Positions 41,725-51,927 are shown, numbered from the stretch's first letter. The stretch is 64,000 bases of DNA from JAUVXJ01 sp034411995 (GCA_034411995.1 DAOUME010000015.1:66370-130369), one strand, 5' to 3'. The notes: generated by a model from the sequence alone, not told the origin. Translations and numbers: made by a program.

Positions 41725-41766
41725 AGTACAATGTCCTCACCTTGCTCGCGTTAATCAGCGGCGGTG

Positions 41767-41795
41767 ATTATAGCGCCTGCTCATAGCGCTGTCAA
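41767..41795 (-). promoter_or_regulatory. Consensus promoter of secDF
   Basis: Reading leftward, TTGACA (41795-41790), exactly 17 bp, TATAAT (41772-41767): a perfect match to the primary sigma consensus, between phnE and secD. Confidence 0.9.
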
Positions 41796-41805
41796 ACAGT
41801 CACAG

Positions 41806-42975
41806 TTAGACGATCTTCTCTCTGATCACGCCGCTGACGTAGTCCATCACCCACACCACAACGGTGATGGCCCACACCGCGACGCCGGCTTGCTTGTAGC
41901 GCAGCAGGTTGACCCACTGGATGAGCAGAAAGCCGATCCCACCGCCTCCAACCATGCCGATCACCGTCGACATGCGCACATTGATGTCCCAGCGATAGAT
42001 GGTGAAGGCGAGATAGGGAGGCACGATCTGGGGCACCACCGCGTAGATGACGGTCTGAAGCGCGTTGGCCCCCGTGGCCTGGATAGCTTCGATAGGGCCG
42101 GGGTCGATGCTCTCCACCTGCTCAGAGTACAACTTGCCCAGGGCCGCCACCGAATGCATACCAAGAGCCAATACCCCCGCAAAGGGACCGATGCTCACCC
42201 ACACAGCGAAGATGATGGCCCAGATGAGAGGCTCGATGGACCGAATGATGTTCAAGATGCCTCTTACGACGAAGTACATGATCATCGTGCTGCGGTGGGC
42301 GCCCATCAGATTCCGCGCGCCCAGGAAGCTCAACGGCACTGCGATGGGGATGGCGAACGTCGTGGCCATCAGGGCCAGGAAGACCGTCACTATCATCTTC
42401 TCGAACACCACCCTGGCCGTCTCGCTGGGGTACGGAAGCCCCACGCTCCACCGCAACTCCGTCTCGATCTGCTGCAACTCCTCAGACTCGTCCACCTGGG
42501 GCACCGACAACGCGATCACGAAGTGCCCGTTCTCGTCCGAGTCGAAGTGTTGCAGCGACCGCTGGGTGCCTATAGGGGGAGTCCAGCGCAGCGTGCCCCT
42601 GGTGTTGGGACGGAAGTTGAACCCCTCAACGGACAGCGGCTCGCCCGGCACCCCGCAGGTCTGGGAGAGAACCAGATAGGGCTCCGATGCGCTGGTCGCC
42701 GGCTGGCCGGGAGACGTCTCCCCGCAGGGCACCTTGAAATCGGCGTATGCGTACTGGTGCGCCCGGTCGCGGGTCAACAGATCCGGTTGCGCGATCTGGG
42801 TCACGATATGGACCATGTCCGGCGCGCCTGTGATCAGCTTTCCGATGTTGATCTCGGTCACCCTCCAGCCATAGCCGTAGACCACGACCGCGATCAAGAG
42901 AAAGGCGACGAATCGCCACGAGGACAGAAGACCCCGAGGTCTCCCCTTCGACTCCTTGTCTTCCCGATCCTTCAC
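41806..42975 (-). CDS. phnE: Phosphonate ABC transporter permease with inserted extracytoplasmic domain
   Basis: A 389-residue permease. The first helix is RFVAFLLIAVVVYGYGW (about 17-33). The usual PhnE membrane core starts only near residue 200: VFEKMIVTVFLALMATTFAI, then the permease loop EAIQATGANALQTVIYAVVPQ and GMVGGGGIGFLL. Between them lies an extracytoplasmic insert of about 130 residues. Its GEPLSVEGFNFRPNTRGTLR pattern is that of an IPT/Ig-like beta domain. I place the start at GTG 42975, 14 bp after phnC, because the upstream frame only overlaps phnC. Confidence 0.9.
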   Translation of the reverse strand: MKDREDKESKGRPRGLLSSWRFVAFLLIAVVVYGYGWRVTEINIGKLITGAPDMVHIVTQIAQPDLLTRDRAHQYAYADFKVPCGETSPGQPATSASEPYLVLSQTCGVPGEPLSVEGFNFRPNTRGTLRWTPPIGTQRSLQHFDSDENGHFVIALSVPQVDESEELQQIETELRWSVGLPYPSETARVVFEKMIVTVFLALMATTFAIPIAVPLSFLGARNLMGAHRSTMIMYFVVRGILNIIRSIEPLIWAIIFAVWVSIGPFAGVLALGMHSVAALGKLYSEQVESIDPGPIEAIQATGANALQTVIYAVVPQIVPPYLAFTIYRWDINVRMSTVIGMVGGGGIGFLLIQWVNLLRYKQAGVAVWAITVVVWVMDYVSGVIREKIV

Positions 42976-42989
42976 TCCCTGGGGCCCTC

Positions 42990-43748
42990 CTATCGAATCT
43001 CGACCTGAATCGCTTCTTCCCCGTAGATCTCCCTGAACCTCTTGTCGTCTATCTCCGTGGGCAGGCCCGTGAACACGATCCCGCCTCCTTTGAGGGCGAT
43101 GATACGTGAGGCATAGGCCCGGGCCAGACTGAGGAAGTGCAGGCTGCAAAGCACTGTGACCCCATCCTCCCTGTTCAGCGCCTCCACGTACCTGAGAATG
43201 GAATGGGAGGTAGCCGGGTCCAGACTGGCCACAGGCTCGTCGGCCAGGATGAGAGCGGGATCCTGCATCAACGCTCGCGCGATGCCGACCCTCTGTTGCT
43301 GCCCACCGCTGAGCTCGTCAGCACGCTTGTAAGCCTGCTCGAGGATGCCCACTCGCTTCAGGCTGCTGAGGGCCTTTTCCACGTCCTTCTTGGGGAACTG
43401 CCCCACGGCACTGCGCCATGGATTCACGTATCCCAGCCGCCCCGAGAGCACATTGGTCAAAACGGAAGAGCGCCTCACCAGGTTGAACTGCTGGAAGATC
43501 ATCCCTATCCGGCGTCGTACGTGGCGCAGCTCCTCACCGGACAGCTCGGTGACGTCCACGCCATCCCAGATAATACGCCCCTCCGTGGGTTCTATCAGCC
43601 TGTTGATGCATCTGAGCAGCGTGGACTTGCCCGAACCGCTCAGCCCGATGATGACCAGGAATTCGCCGTCCTCAACCGTGAAGCTGACGTTTTCCAGCGC
43701 TACCGTACCGCCCTCGTAGACCTTGGTTAGGTTGCGTATCTCCAACAT
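42990..43748 (-). CDS. phnC: Phosphonate ABC transporter ATP-binding protein
   Basis: A 252-residue ABC ATPase. Walker A is GLSGSGKSTLLRCINRL (about 35-51). RIGMIFQQFNLVRRSSVLTN contains the Q-loop and the PhnC-typical region, ELSGGQQQRVGIARAL is the signature, and LILADEPVASLDP is Walker B. It energises uptake of phosphonate or a similar phosphorus compound through PhnE. The ATG at 43748 has GGAGGGGG upstream; the longer frame starts inside the preceding spacer. The order phnD-phnC-phnE is the common operon. Confidence 0.95.
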   Translation of the reverse strand: MLEIRNLTKVYEGGTVALENVSFTVEDGEFLVIIGLSGSGKSTLLRCINRLIEPTEGRIIWDGVDVTELSGEELRHVRRRIGMIFQQFNLVRRSSVLTNVLSGRLGYVNPWRSAVGQFPKKDVEKALSSLKRVGILEQAYKRADELSGGQQQRVGIARALMQDPALILADEPVASLDPATSHSILRYVEALNREDGVTVLCSLHFLSLARAYASRIIALKGGGIVFTGLPTEIDDKRFREIYGEEAIQVEIR

Positions 43749-43816
43749 AAGGACCCCCTCCCCTATGGCCGCCCCTACCAACCTAAAGGACGACGCCTCC
43801 TTCACGATAGGGATAG

Positions 43817-43851
43817 GAGATTGGGCAGAGGAGAGACCCCTGCCCAATCTC
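43817..43851 (-). terminator. Intercistronic hairpin between phnD and phnC
   Basis: GAGATTGGGCAG (43817-43828) and CTGCCCAATCTC (43840-43851) pair perfectly over 12 bp with an 11-nt loop. No T-tract follows in the direction of transcription, so it more likely stabilises the binding-protein part of the message or attenuates than fully terminates. Confidence 0.6.
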
Positions 43852-43902
43852 GGCTGCTTTCTGGCAGCATGCCTTTGGCCTCACGAGCGGCCAGGCCAAG
43901 CC

Positions 43903-44928
43903 CTACTCCAGGATGTCCTCCTCCGTCCATCCCAGCGTGTTGATGGCGTTACGCACGGGGTCGTAGTAGGAGTCATCCACTCGACCAAAGCCCGTGATGT
44001 CGTAGAAATCCGGGTCAGCCAGCACAGCCTGTCCTTCGTCTGAGGCGGCATAGTCGATCAGCGCCTGGACGATGGTCTCCCTCATGTCACTGGGGAAATC
44101 GCTGACGAAGCTTACCGTATCATTGGGGATGCGCTCGCTGAGGGCCAGGATCGCGACGTCCTCTACCGCCCTAGGATTGGTGGCCATGGCGGCGACGCGG
44201 GCGTCGCGGATCGGCAGACCACCCTGCCACACGTTGTAGCTGCCGTCTTCCTGCTCCTCAATGGTGAACTCGCCCCCCGGCTCGGGAGGATCGCCCTCCG
44301 ACCAATCGTCCACGCTGTTCCCCGGCGGCGAGAAGAAGCAGGTGCCGAAATCGGCGGTACCGTCCAGCACCGCCAGCACGGCCTGCGGATGGCCTCCCGC
44401 CTCGACCGTCTCGCCAGGTGTGATGCCCTGCGAGCTCAGCAGCACCGACGGCCACAGATATCCAGACGTGGAGGTCAGGCTGGGCGCGGCCCACTTCTTG
44501 CCTTCCAGGTCCGCCAGCGAGGTAATGCCGCTGTCCCGACGGACGACGAACTCGGTCCAGTAGGCTGTCCGGCCATACCGGATCGTGGCCAGCGCCACAT
44601 CCACACCGCACTTGTCACGGGCGAGCACGTAACCCAGTCCCGGGATGAAGGCCACCGTGTCGCCTTTAGCAGCGCACATGGCCTCGATGGTGGCGGCGTA
44701 GGAAACCGGAACCGAGACGTCGAAGTGGATCCCCGTTTGCTCGGTGATCCAGTCCGTCATGGCCTTACCGCCCGCCTCGATGACGGCCACATCCACGGAG
44801 GGTACAAACATCAACTTGACTGGGTTCTCCGCGGACCCTAGCTCAGGGGCCGGCGCCGCACATCCGCTGATCAGAACGGGACCAAGCAGCATGGCCAACC
44901 CCAATACAAGCACGAGGTACTTTCTCAT
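43903..44928 (-). CDS. phnD: Phosphate/phosphite/phosphonate ABC transporter substrate-binding lipoprotein
   Basis: A 341-residue periplasmic-type binding protein held by lipid: the lipobox is LISGC at residues 19-23. PVKLMFVPSVDVAVIEAGGK is the first core strand and SYAATIEAMCAAKGDTVAFI the ligand-loop region. YWTEFVVRRDSGITSLADLEGKKW and FPSDMRETIVQALIDY are typical of the PhnD family. It is first in the operon with its own promoter and followed by a stable hairpin. Phosphonate, phosphite and phosphate binding cannot be told apart here. Confidence 0.93.
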   Translation of the reverse strand: MRKYLVLVLGLAMLLGPVLISGCAAPAPELGSAENPVKLMFVPSVDVAVIEAGGKAMTDWITEQTGIHFDVSVPVSYAATIEAMCAAKGDTVAFIPGLGYVLARDKCGVDVALATIRYGRTAYWTEFVVRRDSGITSLADLEGKKWAAPSLTSTSGYLWPSVLLSSQGITPGETVEAGGHPQAVLAVLDGTADFGTCFFSPPGNSVDDWSEGDPPEPGGEFTIEEQEDGSYNVWQGGLPIRDARVAAMATNPRAVEDVAILALSERIPNDTVSFVSDFPSDMRETIVQALIDYAASDEGQAVLADPDFYDITGFGRVDDSYYDPVRNAINTLGWTEEDILE

Positions 44929-45097
44929 CTCTTTTTCCCTCTCTCCCTTTCTTCATCCGGCAGCAATGCAGACTTCCTTGCTTGGGCTTGATGCTGAAAC
45001 CCACGAACAGCAACCGTCCTGGTGCATCACCTCCTTCCCCGGGGACCATCTCGCCATCTCAGCAGCCAACCTGCACCTGCCAGCCTGGTTGAAACCA

Positions 45098-45126
45098 ATG
45101 ATACCACAGCTCATCCCGTCCCACAA
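45098..45126 (-). promoter_or_regulatory. Promoter of phnDCE
   Basis: Reading leftward, TTGTGG (45126-45121), 17 bp, TATCAT (45103-45098). It leaves a leader of about 160 nt before phnD. No phosphate-regulator box was recognised. Confidence 0.6.
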
Positions 45127-45169
45127 GCGACGTGGGGCCCAGCAGGCTACCTCCACGAACTGGGCGCAT

Positions 45170-46753
45170 CTAATCCTCTCGAAAGTGGCAGCCTCGACTT
45201 TCCTTGTTCTCCCACGCAGCCCTGGCCACAATGAGCGCAGTCTGCACAGCATGACGCAGACCAACCAGACCATCGGTCAACCTGGTGGCCCGGTAGAACT
45301 TCTCGATCTCCCGCTCCAGACTGCTCAGATCCCCCATCGCCCGCTCCAGTCGCTTCCTGCTCCGTACCAGGCCCACATAGTTCCACATGATGTGTCGTAT
45401 GCTGGTCATGTCCTGAACGATTAGCGCCGGATCCGCCGTCTCAGTGAGATCCTCATCCCGCCAGGCAGGTATGTCAACGGAGGCTGTCTGGGACCGGCCC
45501 CGGATCCTCCGAACGATATCCTCGGCAGCTCTCCAGCCCCAAACCAGTCCTTCTAGCAAACTGGTGCTGGCCAACCGATTGGCGCCGTGGACCCCGGTGC
45601 ACGAAGCCTCTCCCACCGCGTACAGGTCGTTGACACTGGTCCGCCCAAACTCGTCCACCCAAATCCCACCGCAGCAGTAGTGAGCAGCCGGCACCACCGG
45701 GATCGGGTCTTGCGTGATATCCACGCCGAAGGCCAGGCACTGCTCGTAGATGTTGGGAAACCGTTCCTTGATCCTCTCGGCCGCCATATAAGATGCGATG
45801 TCCAGATAGGCGCACGTGGCCCCCGTCGCCAGCATCTCCTGGTGGATGCTCCGCGAGACCACGTCCCGAGGTGCCAGGTCACGCCACTCGCTGTCATACT
45901 TCTCCATGAAGGGCTCCCCCGCTTCCGTCACCAGACGAGCCCCCTCGCCGCGGACCGCCTCGGAGATCAGAAAGCGTGGAGCGTAGCGACCGTAGAACGC
46001 TGTAGGGTGAAACTGCACGTACTCGGCATTGATGACCCGCGCTCCCGCACGATGCGCCATCGCCAGGCCATCACCTCGGGAGGTGACGGGGTTAGTAGTA
46101 TGCAGGAAGATCTGTCCCAGGCCACCCGTGGCCACGATGGTAGCCCCAGCCAGGTACGTGACCACCTTCCCCCGCTCCTGGTCCAAGACGTAGGCGCCGC
46201 AGCAGGAGAGCGGCTCGTAGACCGCGCGTCGGTCCCGCGAGTGGTGGGCCGGGGTCAACAAGTCCACCGCGGTGTGTCTGGCCAGCAGCTCAACGTTGGG
46301 CCGGCTCAGCAGTGCGGAAACCAGTCTTTCCTCAATGGCCCTCCCGGTGGCATCGGCGACGTGCAGAATGCGGGCAGTGGACTGTGCCCCTTCCAGTGCC
46401 AGCTGCCAGTCTCCCGAGGGCCCGGCGTCGAAGGGAACGTGCAGCCCTTCGATCAGCATGTCTCGCAGTAGCGGCGGTCCCTCCTCGCATAGAATAGACA
46501 CCGCCTGAGGGTTGCACAGTCCGTCCCCAGCCCCGATGATGTCCTCTGCCAGCAGCTCTGCCGAATCATGGAGGCCACGATAGATGATACCTCCCTGTGC
46601 GTAGAAAGTCCCCGTCTCCCGAGGGTCATCTGCACCGGTGATGACGGTCACGTGCAGAGACTCCTCCTGCGATAGTCGCAGAGCCGCCGCCGAGCCGCCG
46701 ATCCCGCAGCCGATCACCAGGACATCCCCACGCCTAGCGCTGTCACCGCTCAC
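45170..46753 (-). CDS. nadB: L-aspartate oxidase
   Basis: A 527-residue flavoenzyme that oxidises aspartate to iminoaspartate, the first step of de novo NAD synthesis. DVLVIGCGIGGSAAALRL is the FAD dinucleotide loop. GTFYAQGGI, VQFHPTAFYG and FLISEAVRGEGARLV belong to the succinate dehydrogenase/fumarate reductase superfamily. GANRLASTSLLEGLVWG near residue 390 is the conserved second FAD site. The C-terminal helical domain is complete. It is third in the nadC-nadA-nadB operon, 4 bp from nadA. Confidence 0.96.
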   Translation of the reverse strand: MSGDSARRGDVLVIGCGIGGSAAALRLSQEESLHVTVITGADDPRETGTFYAQGGIIYRGLHDSAELLAEDIIGAGDGLCNPQAVSILCEEGPPLLRDMLIEGLHVPFDAGPSGDWQLALEGAQSTARILHVADATGRAIEERLVSALLSRPNVELLARHTAVDLLTPAHHSRDRRAVYEPLSCCGAYVLDQERGKVVTYLAGATIVATGGLGQIFLHTTNPVTSRGDGLAMAHRAGARVINAEYVQFHPTAFYGRYAPRFLISEAVRGEGARLVTEAGEPFMEKYDSEWRDLAPRDVVSRSIHQEMLATGATCAYLDIASYMAAERIKERFPNIYEQCLAFGVDITQDPIPVVPAAHYCCGGIWVDEFGRTSVNDLYAVGEASCTGVHGANRLASTSLLEGLVWGWRAAEDIVRRIRGRSQTASVDIPAWRDEDLTETADPALIVQDMTSIRHIMWNYVGLVRSRKRLERAMGDLSSLEREIEKFYRATRLTDGLVGLRHAVQTALIVARAAWENKESRGCHFRED

Positions 46754-46757
46754 CGCT

Positions 46758-47819
46758 TCACACCACCGTCAGCATCGTATGCAGAGCCAGGGTCGCTCCC
46801 GCAACCTTCTCGGAAGGGACCCGCACAGCATCGTCCAAACGGCCCTCCTGGAGGGCCTCCAGCACCGACAGCAGGTGCTGAGCGTCGATCAGGCCCATAG
46901 CGCCACACAGCGACAGCACCAGAGGCACGATGGTCTTGTCGGGGTGCTGGGCCGCCAGTCTGCCCACCAGGTTCATCTCCGTCCCGATGACCAGGGTTGC
47001 CCCAGCCACTGCCTCCTCGACCACTCTGACGATCTCGCTGGTGGAGCCAGCCAGGTCGGATCTGCCAACCACCTCGGCCGTGCACTCAGGGTGCACGACT
47101 ACTCTCGCGTCCGGATACCTCTGCCTCGCTTCTTGTACGTGAGCCACCGTAAAGTCCGTGTGCACGCGGCAGTATCCCTTCCACACCACCACCGTGGCGT
47201 CTCGCAACCCCGGCTGGTTACCGCGAGGTTCCTCAGGATCCCAGACAGCTATCTCTTCCGCTGGCAGCCCCAGGGACGACGCCGTGTTGCGCCCCAAATG
47301 TTCGTCCGGGAAGAACAGAATGTGCCCCCTGCGGTCCAGTGCCCACTGGAAGACAGCCCTGGCGTTGGAAGAGGTACAGACAGCGCCGCCCAACTCACCG
47401 CAGAAAGCTTTGAGGTCCGCGCTGGAGTTCTGATAAGTGACGGGGGTGATATCTGGACCCCACAACTGCGTCAGCTCATCCCAGGCACGCTGTGCTCCCA
47501 CCCTGTCCGCCATGGCCGCCATCGGACATCTCGCTTCGCTAAAAGGGATAAAGACTCGCTGCTGCTCATCGCAGAGGAGAGCAGCCGATTCAGCCATGAA
47601 ATCGACTCCGCAGAAGACGATGTACGCAGCATCGCCACATGAGGCGGCAAGCCGCGACAGCTCCAGCGAGTCTCCCCTGTGGTCCGCGAAGCGAATCACC
47701 TCATCCCTCAGATAGTGATGCCCCAAGATAACGGTGCTCTTTCCCAACCTGCCCTTGATCTCTTCAATGCGGGCGAGCACTTCTTGCAGTGACCGGTCCA
47801 GGTCGCCCGTCAAGGTCAT
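46758..47819 (-). CDS. nadA: Quinolinate synthase
   Basis: A 353-residue NadA that condenses iminoaspartate with dihydroxyacetone phosphate to quinolinate using a [4Fe-4S] cluster. The three cluster cysteines are seen in VFCGVDFMAESA, AVCTSSNA and VVHPECTAEV, each in the family context. ILGHHYLRDEVIRFADHRGD begins the first of three repeated domains, and VIGTEMNLVGRL lies in the third. The ATG at 47819 has a weak GGGAGA upstream; the frame extends further but overlaps nadC. It lies 4 bp before nadB. Confidence 0.96.
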   Translation of the reverse strand: MTLTGDLDRSLQEVLARIEEIKGRLGKSTVILGHHYLRDEVIRFADHRGDSLELSRLAASCGDAAYIVFCGVDFMAESAALLCDEQQRVFIPFSEARCPMAAMADRVGAQRAWDELTQLWGPDITPVTYQNSSADLKAFCGELGGAVCTSSNARAVFQWALDRRGHILFFPDEHLGRNTASSLGLPAEEIAVWDPEEPRGNQPGLRDATVVVWKGYCRVHTDFTVAHVQEARQRYPDARVVVHPECTAEVVGRSDLAGSTSEIVRVVEEAVAGATLVIGTEMNLVGRLAAQHPDKTIVPLVLSLCGAMGLIDAQHLLSVLEALQEGRLDDAVRVPSEKVAGATLALHTMLTVV

Positions 47820-47874
47820 ACTCCATACATCTCCCCATCTCGCGCCCCACGACGGCGCGCCGCCAACCCACAGA

Positions 47875-48714
47875 TCACGAACCAACCGTGATCTCAAGAC
47901 TGATGTCCAAGGCACGCACAGAGTGCGTGAGCGCCCCCACGGAGATGAAGTCCACCCCCGTCGCCGCGATCTGGGCCACGTTATCCAGCGTCACGTTGCC
48001 CGAGGCCTCGAGTTCCACCGCATCGCCTGCCAAGGCCACGGCCTCAGCCATGTCGCCCAGACTCATGTTGTCCAGCATGATGCGGTCGGGCTCGGTAGCC
48101 AGAGCCTCTCCGAACTCAACCAGCGTAGCTACCTCTACCTCGATGGGCAATCGCTGCTCAGCGGCGGCGCGCACCCTTCTGACCGCCTCCGCAATACCGC
48201 CTGCCGCCGCGATGTGGTTGTCTTTTATCAACACCATGTCATACAAACCGAAGCGATGATTCTGCCCGCCACCGAGCTTCACCGCCAGCTTGTCCAGCGC
48301 CCGTAGCCCCGGCGCGGTCTTGCGGGTGTCGAGGATCACTGCGCCCGTCCCCTCCACGGCCTTCACGAAGTGGCTCGTCATCGTAGCTATCCCCGACATC
48401 CTTTGCATGAAATTGAGAGCTACCCTCTCTGCACTGAGAATGGACGCACCTGGGCCCGTGACCGCGGCCAACGGCGCACCATTGCCGACCAGGTCGCCGT
48501 CGTCCACCAGGGAAGCGAACATGACCTCTTCATCGACTGCGTGAAACACTCTGCCTGCCACACCGAGTCCCGCTATAACTCCTTCCTCCTTGGTCATTAT
48601 CTTGCCACTAAGCCGGGATGTTGTGGGAAGAATCAACATACTGGTCACATCACCAGTGCCGATGTCCTCCTCCAGGGCTGTTCGAATCAAGGATACCAGA
48701 GCTTTGCTGTTCAT
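47875..48714 (-). CDS. nadC: Nicotinate-nucleotide pyrophosphorylase (carboxylating)
   Basis: A 279-residue NadC converting quinolinate and PRPP to nicotinate mononucleotide. EEDIGTGDVTSMLI, ERVALNFMQRMSGIAT, ILDTRKTAPGLRALDKLAV and GGGQNHRFGLYDMVLIKDNH are diagnostic. VEVEVATLVE and IMLDNMSLGDM lie at the end of the barrel. First gene of the nadCAB operon, which therefore contains the complete aspartate-to-NaMN route. Its promoter lies in the origin-like region upstream. Confidence 0.97.
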   Translation of the reverse strand: MNSKALVSLIRTALEEDIGTGDVTSMLILPTTSRLSGKIMTKEEGVIAGLGVAGRVFHAVDEEVMFASLVDDGDLVGNGAPLAAVTGPGASILSAERVALNFMQRMSGIATMTSHFVKAVEGTGAVILDTRKTAPGLRALDKLAVKLGGGQNHRFGLYDMVLIKDNHIAAAGGIAEAVRRVRAAAEQRLPIEVEVATLVEFGEALATEPDRIMLDNMSLGDMAEAVALAGDAVELEASGNVTLDNVAQIAATGVDFISVGALTHSVRALDISLEITVGS

Positions 48715-48768
48715 CTTCCCTACCACCCGGGCCGGCTGAGCATCACGCGCCCGTACAGTTCACAACGT

Positions 48769-48797
48769 ACTATACTTGTGGGCTTCGCAAGACACAA
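48769..48797 (-). promoter_or_regulatory. Promoter of nadCAB with inverted-repeat operator
   Basis: Reading leftward, TTGTGT (48797-48792), 17 bp, TATAGT (48774-48769). ACTTGTG (48774-48780) and CACAAGT (48793-48799) flank the spacer as a perfect inverted repeat, and CACAAGT is repeated directly next to it. A repressor sensing NAD status could bind here; the regulator is not identifiable. Confidence 0.6.
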
Positions 48798-49106
48798 GTC
48801 ACAAGTTCTTTCCAGTAACAAGAAGGTAGTAACAGTAATAGGATTGTGGGTGGTGGGATAAGTGATCGCCTACAGACAAGGAGGCCCCACCTGCAGTAGG
48901 GACATGGTGCAAAGCACGCTATAGGTAGGTAGAGGGGGCCAAGGTGTGGGACTTTGCAGCTCTGGACAGATTGTGGGTAGTGGGGCGAAGTCGCTGGGTC
49001 TGGAGGTGGCCACTATGTGGCTATGTGGATGAGGGGTGGCCGCGGAGCGGAGGGAGCGCGGATTTCGTATGCCCGGCGATGAGACGGAGGCCCCCTTGGC
49101 GCAGAG

Positions 49107-49156
49107 TTATCCCCAGACGACCATAGTTGTCCACAGCATCGGGGCGGTTATCCACA
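49107..49156 (+). promoter_or_regulatory. Phased DnaA boxes
   Basis: TTATCCCCA (49107-49115), TTGTCCACA (49127-49135) and TTATCCACA (49148-49156) lie in the same orientation, 20 and 21 bp apart, about two helical turns each. The last is a perfect match to the TTATNCACA consensus; the others have one mismatch. Confidence 0.88.
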
Positions 49157-49165
49157 GGGACAACG

Positions 49166-50521
<1,356 letters not shown>

Positions 50522-51183
50522 GCTTCCTCCCACTCGTCCTTGGTGCTAGCCTGTGGTGCAACCCACCGACGGATTCACAAGCAGACCGTCCAGCGCTTGT
50601 CGGCAGCGCGACCGAGGTCTGCCCTGAGGTCACCGAGCTTCGTCACTGCGGCGAACGTCTCACTGAGTAGTGAAGTCCAGGAGTTTGGGCCTGGTATGGC
50701 ACAGTAGGCGCTTGCCTGTTGCGAGTCTACTGTTGTGTACTTGCGATTGTTGAACAGGCGCTGCGCGGTGTGGGGGCATACGATTGATGGGAGCCGAAGG
50801 CCCCTGCCGCGATTGGGCGTTGCCGGTCGTCCCCCGAGGCATAAGTCAGAGCGCGCAGAGCTCCGACACCCCAGCGCGTGACGAAGAAGTGAGGCGATGT
50901 CACGGGCACAGAGGTGGCGGACACTGTGAAGTGGAAGAACGGGCCTCTTATTGCCTTGTTCGGGAGCACACGCTATTCTATGCGAGCAGTCGAGATCGTG
51001 CAATGGAGAAGGGGTGGTCGGAGCTCACAGAGTGAGAGAGATTCAATGAACATGGACCATAGAGGATACTACATCTGGGGGATGCCGGTGGCGGACCTGC
51101 TATTCCTAGTGGTACGCGGTTGGTGGTGGGCTTCCGGGCCACGAGAAGAACTTTAAGGAACCTTATGGAAAGCTGAGACGGGT
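50522..51183. other. Long gene-poor spacer between dnaA and apt
   Basis: About 660 bp between the divergent dnaA and apt genes. It has no DnaA box of good quality and no known RNA. TAGACT near 50730 could be a -10 for dnaA, but no matching -35 lies 17 bp away. A short frame at 51046-51156 is listed separately with low confidence. Confidence 0.55.
51046..51156 (+). CDS. Possible 36-residue small protein, doubtful
   Basis: ATG at 51046 opens a 36-codon frame with a hydrophobic centre (GMPVADLLFLVVRGWWWA) and charged end (REEL). The ribosome binding site (GAGAGAG) is poor, and no family is recognised. The frame may be extended to GTG or ATG codons upstream, up to 80 residues. It might be chance coding in a long spacer. 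Confidence 0.2.
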   Translation: MNMDHRGYYIWGMPVADLLFLVVRGWWWASGPREEL

Positions 51184-51212
51184 TTGCTCGGAAGGCGCTC
51201 CTCTGGTACAAT
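51184..51212 (+). promoter_or_regulatory. Promoter of apt
   Basis: TTGCTC (51184-51189), 17 bp, TACAAT (51207-51212), about 37 bp before the apt start codon. GAGAGGTGAAGG provides the ribosome binding site. Confidence 0.75.
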
Positions 51213-51248
51213 AGCTTGCGAATGACGTAGGGTGCAGAGAGGTGAAGG

Positions 51249-51761
51249 ATGGATCTGGCAAAGATGATTCGGGACGTGCCTGATTTTCCCAAGGAGGGGA
51301 TAGTCTTCAAGGACATCACCACGTTGATCAAGGACCCCCAGGCGTTCAAGAAGGTGATCGATCTGCTGACGGAGCGCTACACGGGGCGTCAGATCGACCT
51401 GGTGGTAGCGGTGGAGGCCAGGGGTTATATCTTCGGGGCGCCGGTTGCCTACAAGCTCGGCGCAGGGTTCGTTCCCGTGCGCAAGGAGGGAAAGTTGCCG
51501 GCAGAGACGGTGCGCGAGGAGTACGAGCTGGAATACGGCACCGACTCGGTGGAGATGCACCGCGACGCCATTCAACCGGGTCAGAAGGTGCTGATCGTTG
51601 ACGATCTCGTTGCCACGGGCGGGTCGGCCGCGGCGACCGCTCGCCTGGTGGAGAGGCTGGGAGGTGAGGTGGTGGGGATCGCTTTCCTCATCGAGCTCAC
51701 CTTCTTGAAGGGTGTCGAGAGGCTGAAGGGGTATGATGTCTTCACCGTCATTGAGTACTGA
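51249..51761 (+). CDS. apt: Adenine phosphoribosyltransferase
   Basis: A 170-residue APRT that makes AMP from adenine and PRPP in purine salvage. IRDVPDFPKEGIVFKDITTL is the N-terminal hood motif. VAVEARGYIFGAPVAYKLG and VLIVDDLVATGGSAAATARL (PRPP-binding loop) are conserved, and KEGKLPAETV is the flexible loop. Length is standard. It stands alone, with its own promoter and a strong terminator 170 bp downstream. Confidence 0.97.
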   Translation: MDLAKMIRDVPDFPKEGIVFKDITTLIKDPQAFKKVIDLLTERYTGRQIDLVVAVEARGYIFGAPVAYKLGAGFVPVRKEGKLPAETVREEYELEYGTDSVEMHRDAIQPGQKVLIVDDLVATGGSAAATARLVERLGGEVVGIAFLIELTFLKGVERLKGYDVFTVIEY

Positions 51762-51927
51762 CGTCGACAGGACGTTCAGCGGCCCAGGAGCCGCGCTCGA
51801 TGATGGGCGGAAGCCGCAGCCTGTGGATAGCATGTGGATGGCTTGGGGGCACCACCGGCCAGCGTTGAGTTGGAAAGCAAGCCTCTGTGGCGGCTGAGCC
51901 AGGATCGCCGGATTGGTTCAGACTGAA

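Larger units (their letters stand above)
48727..49165. other. Probable chromosomal replication origin (oriC)
   Basis: This 439-bp gene-free stretch directly follows dnaA. Close to dnaA are three DnaA boxes on the top strand, and a reverse box TCATCCACA (49032-49024). On the nadC side lies the run TAGTAACAGTAATAG (48827-48841), five DnaA-trio-like triplets, beside the most A/T-rich part of the stretch. Most genes to the left run leftward; beyond about 55 kb most run rightward. The top strand turns from C-rich to G-rich here, even across dnaA, which is itself on the bottom strand. All of this fits bidirectional replication starting here. Confidence 0.8.

Noticed and set aside
44953..45027. 24-residue leader peptide upstream of phnD (MHQDGCCSW...)
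   Set aside because: A good AGGAGG is present, but only two bases from the ATG, too close for normal initiation; no terminator alternative follows.
50522..51248. Origin on the upstream side of dnaA
   Set aside because: No good DnaA box is present there, whereas a phased cluster lies on the other side of dnaA.
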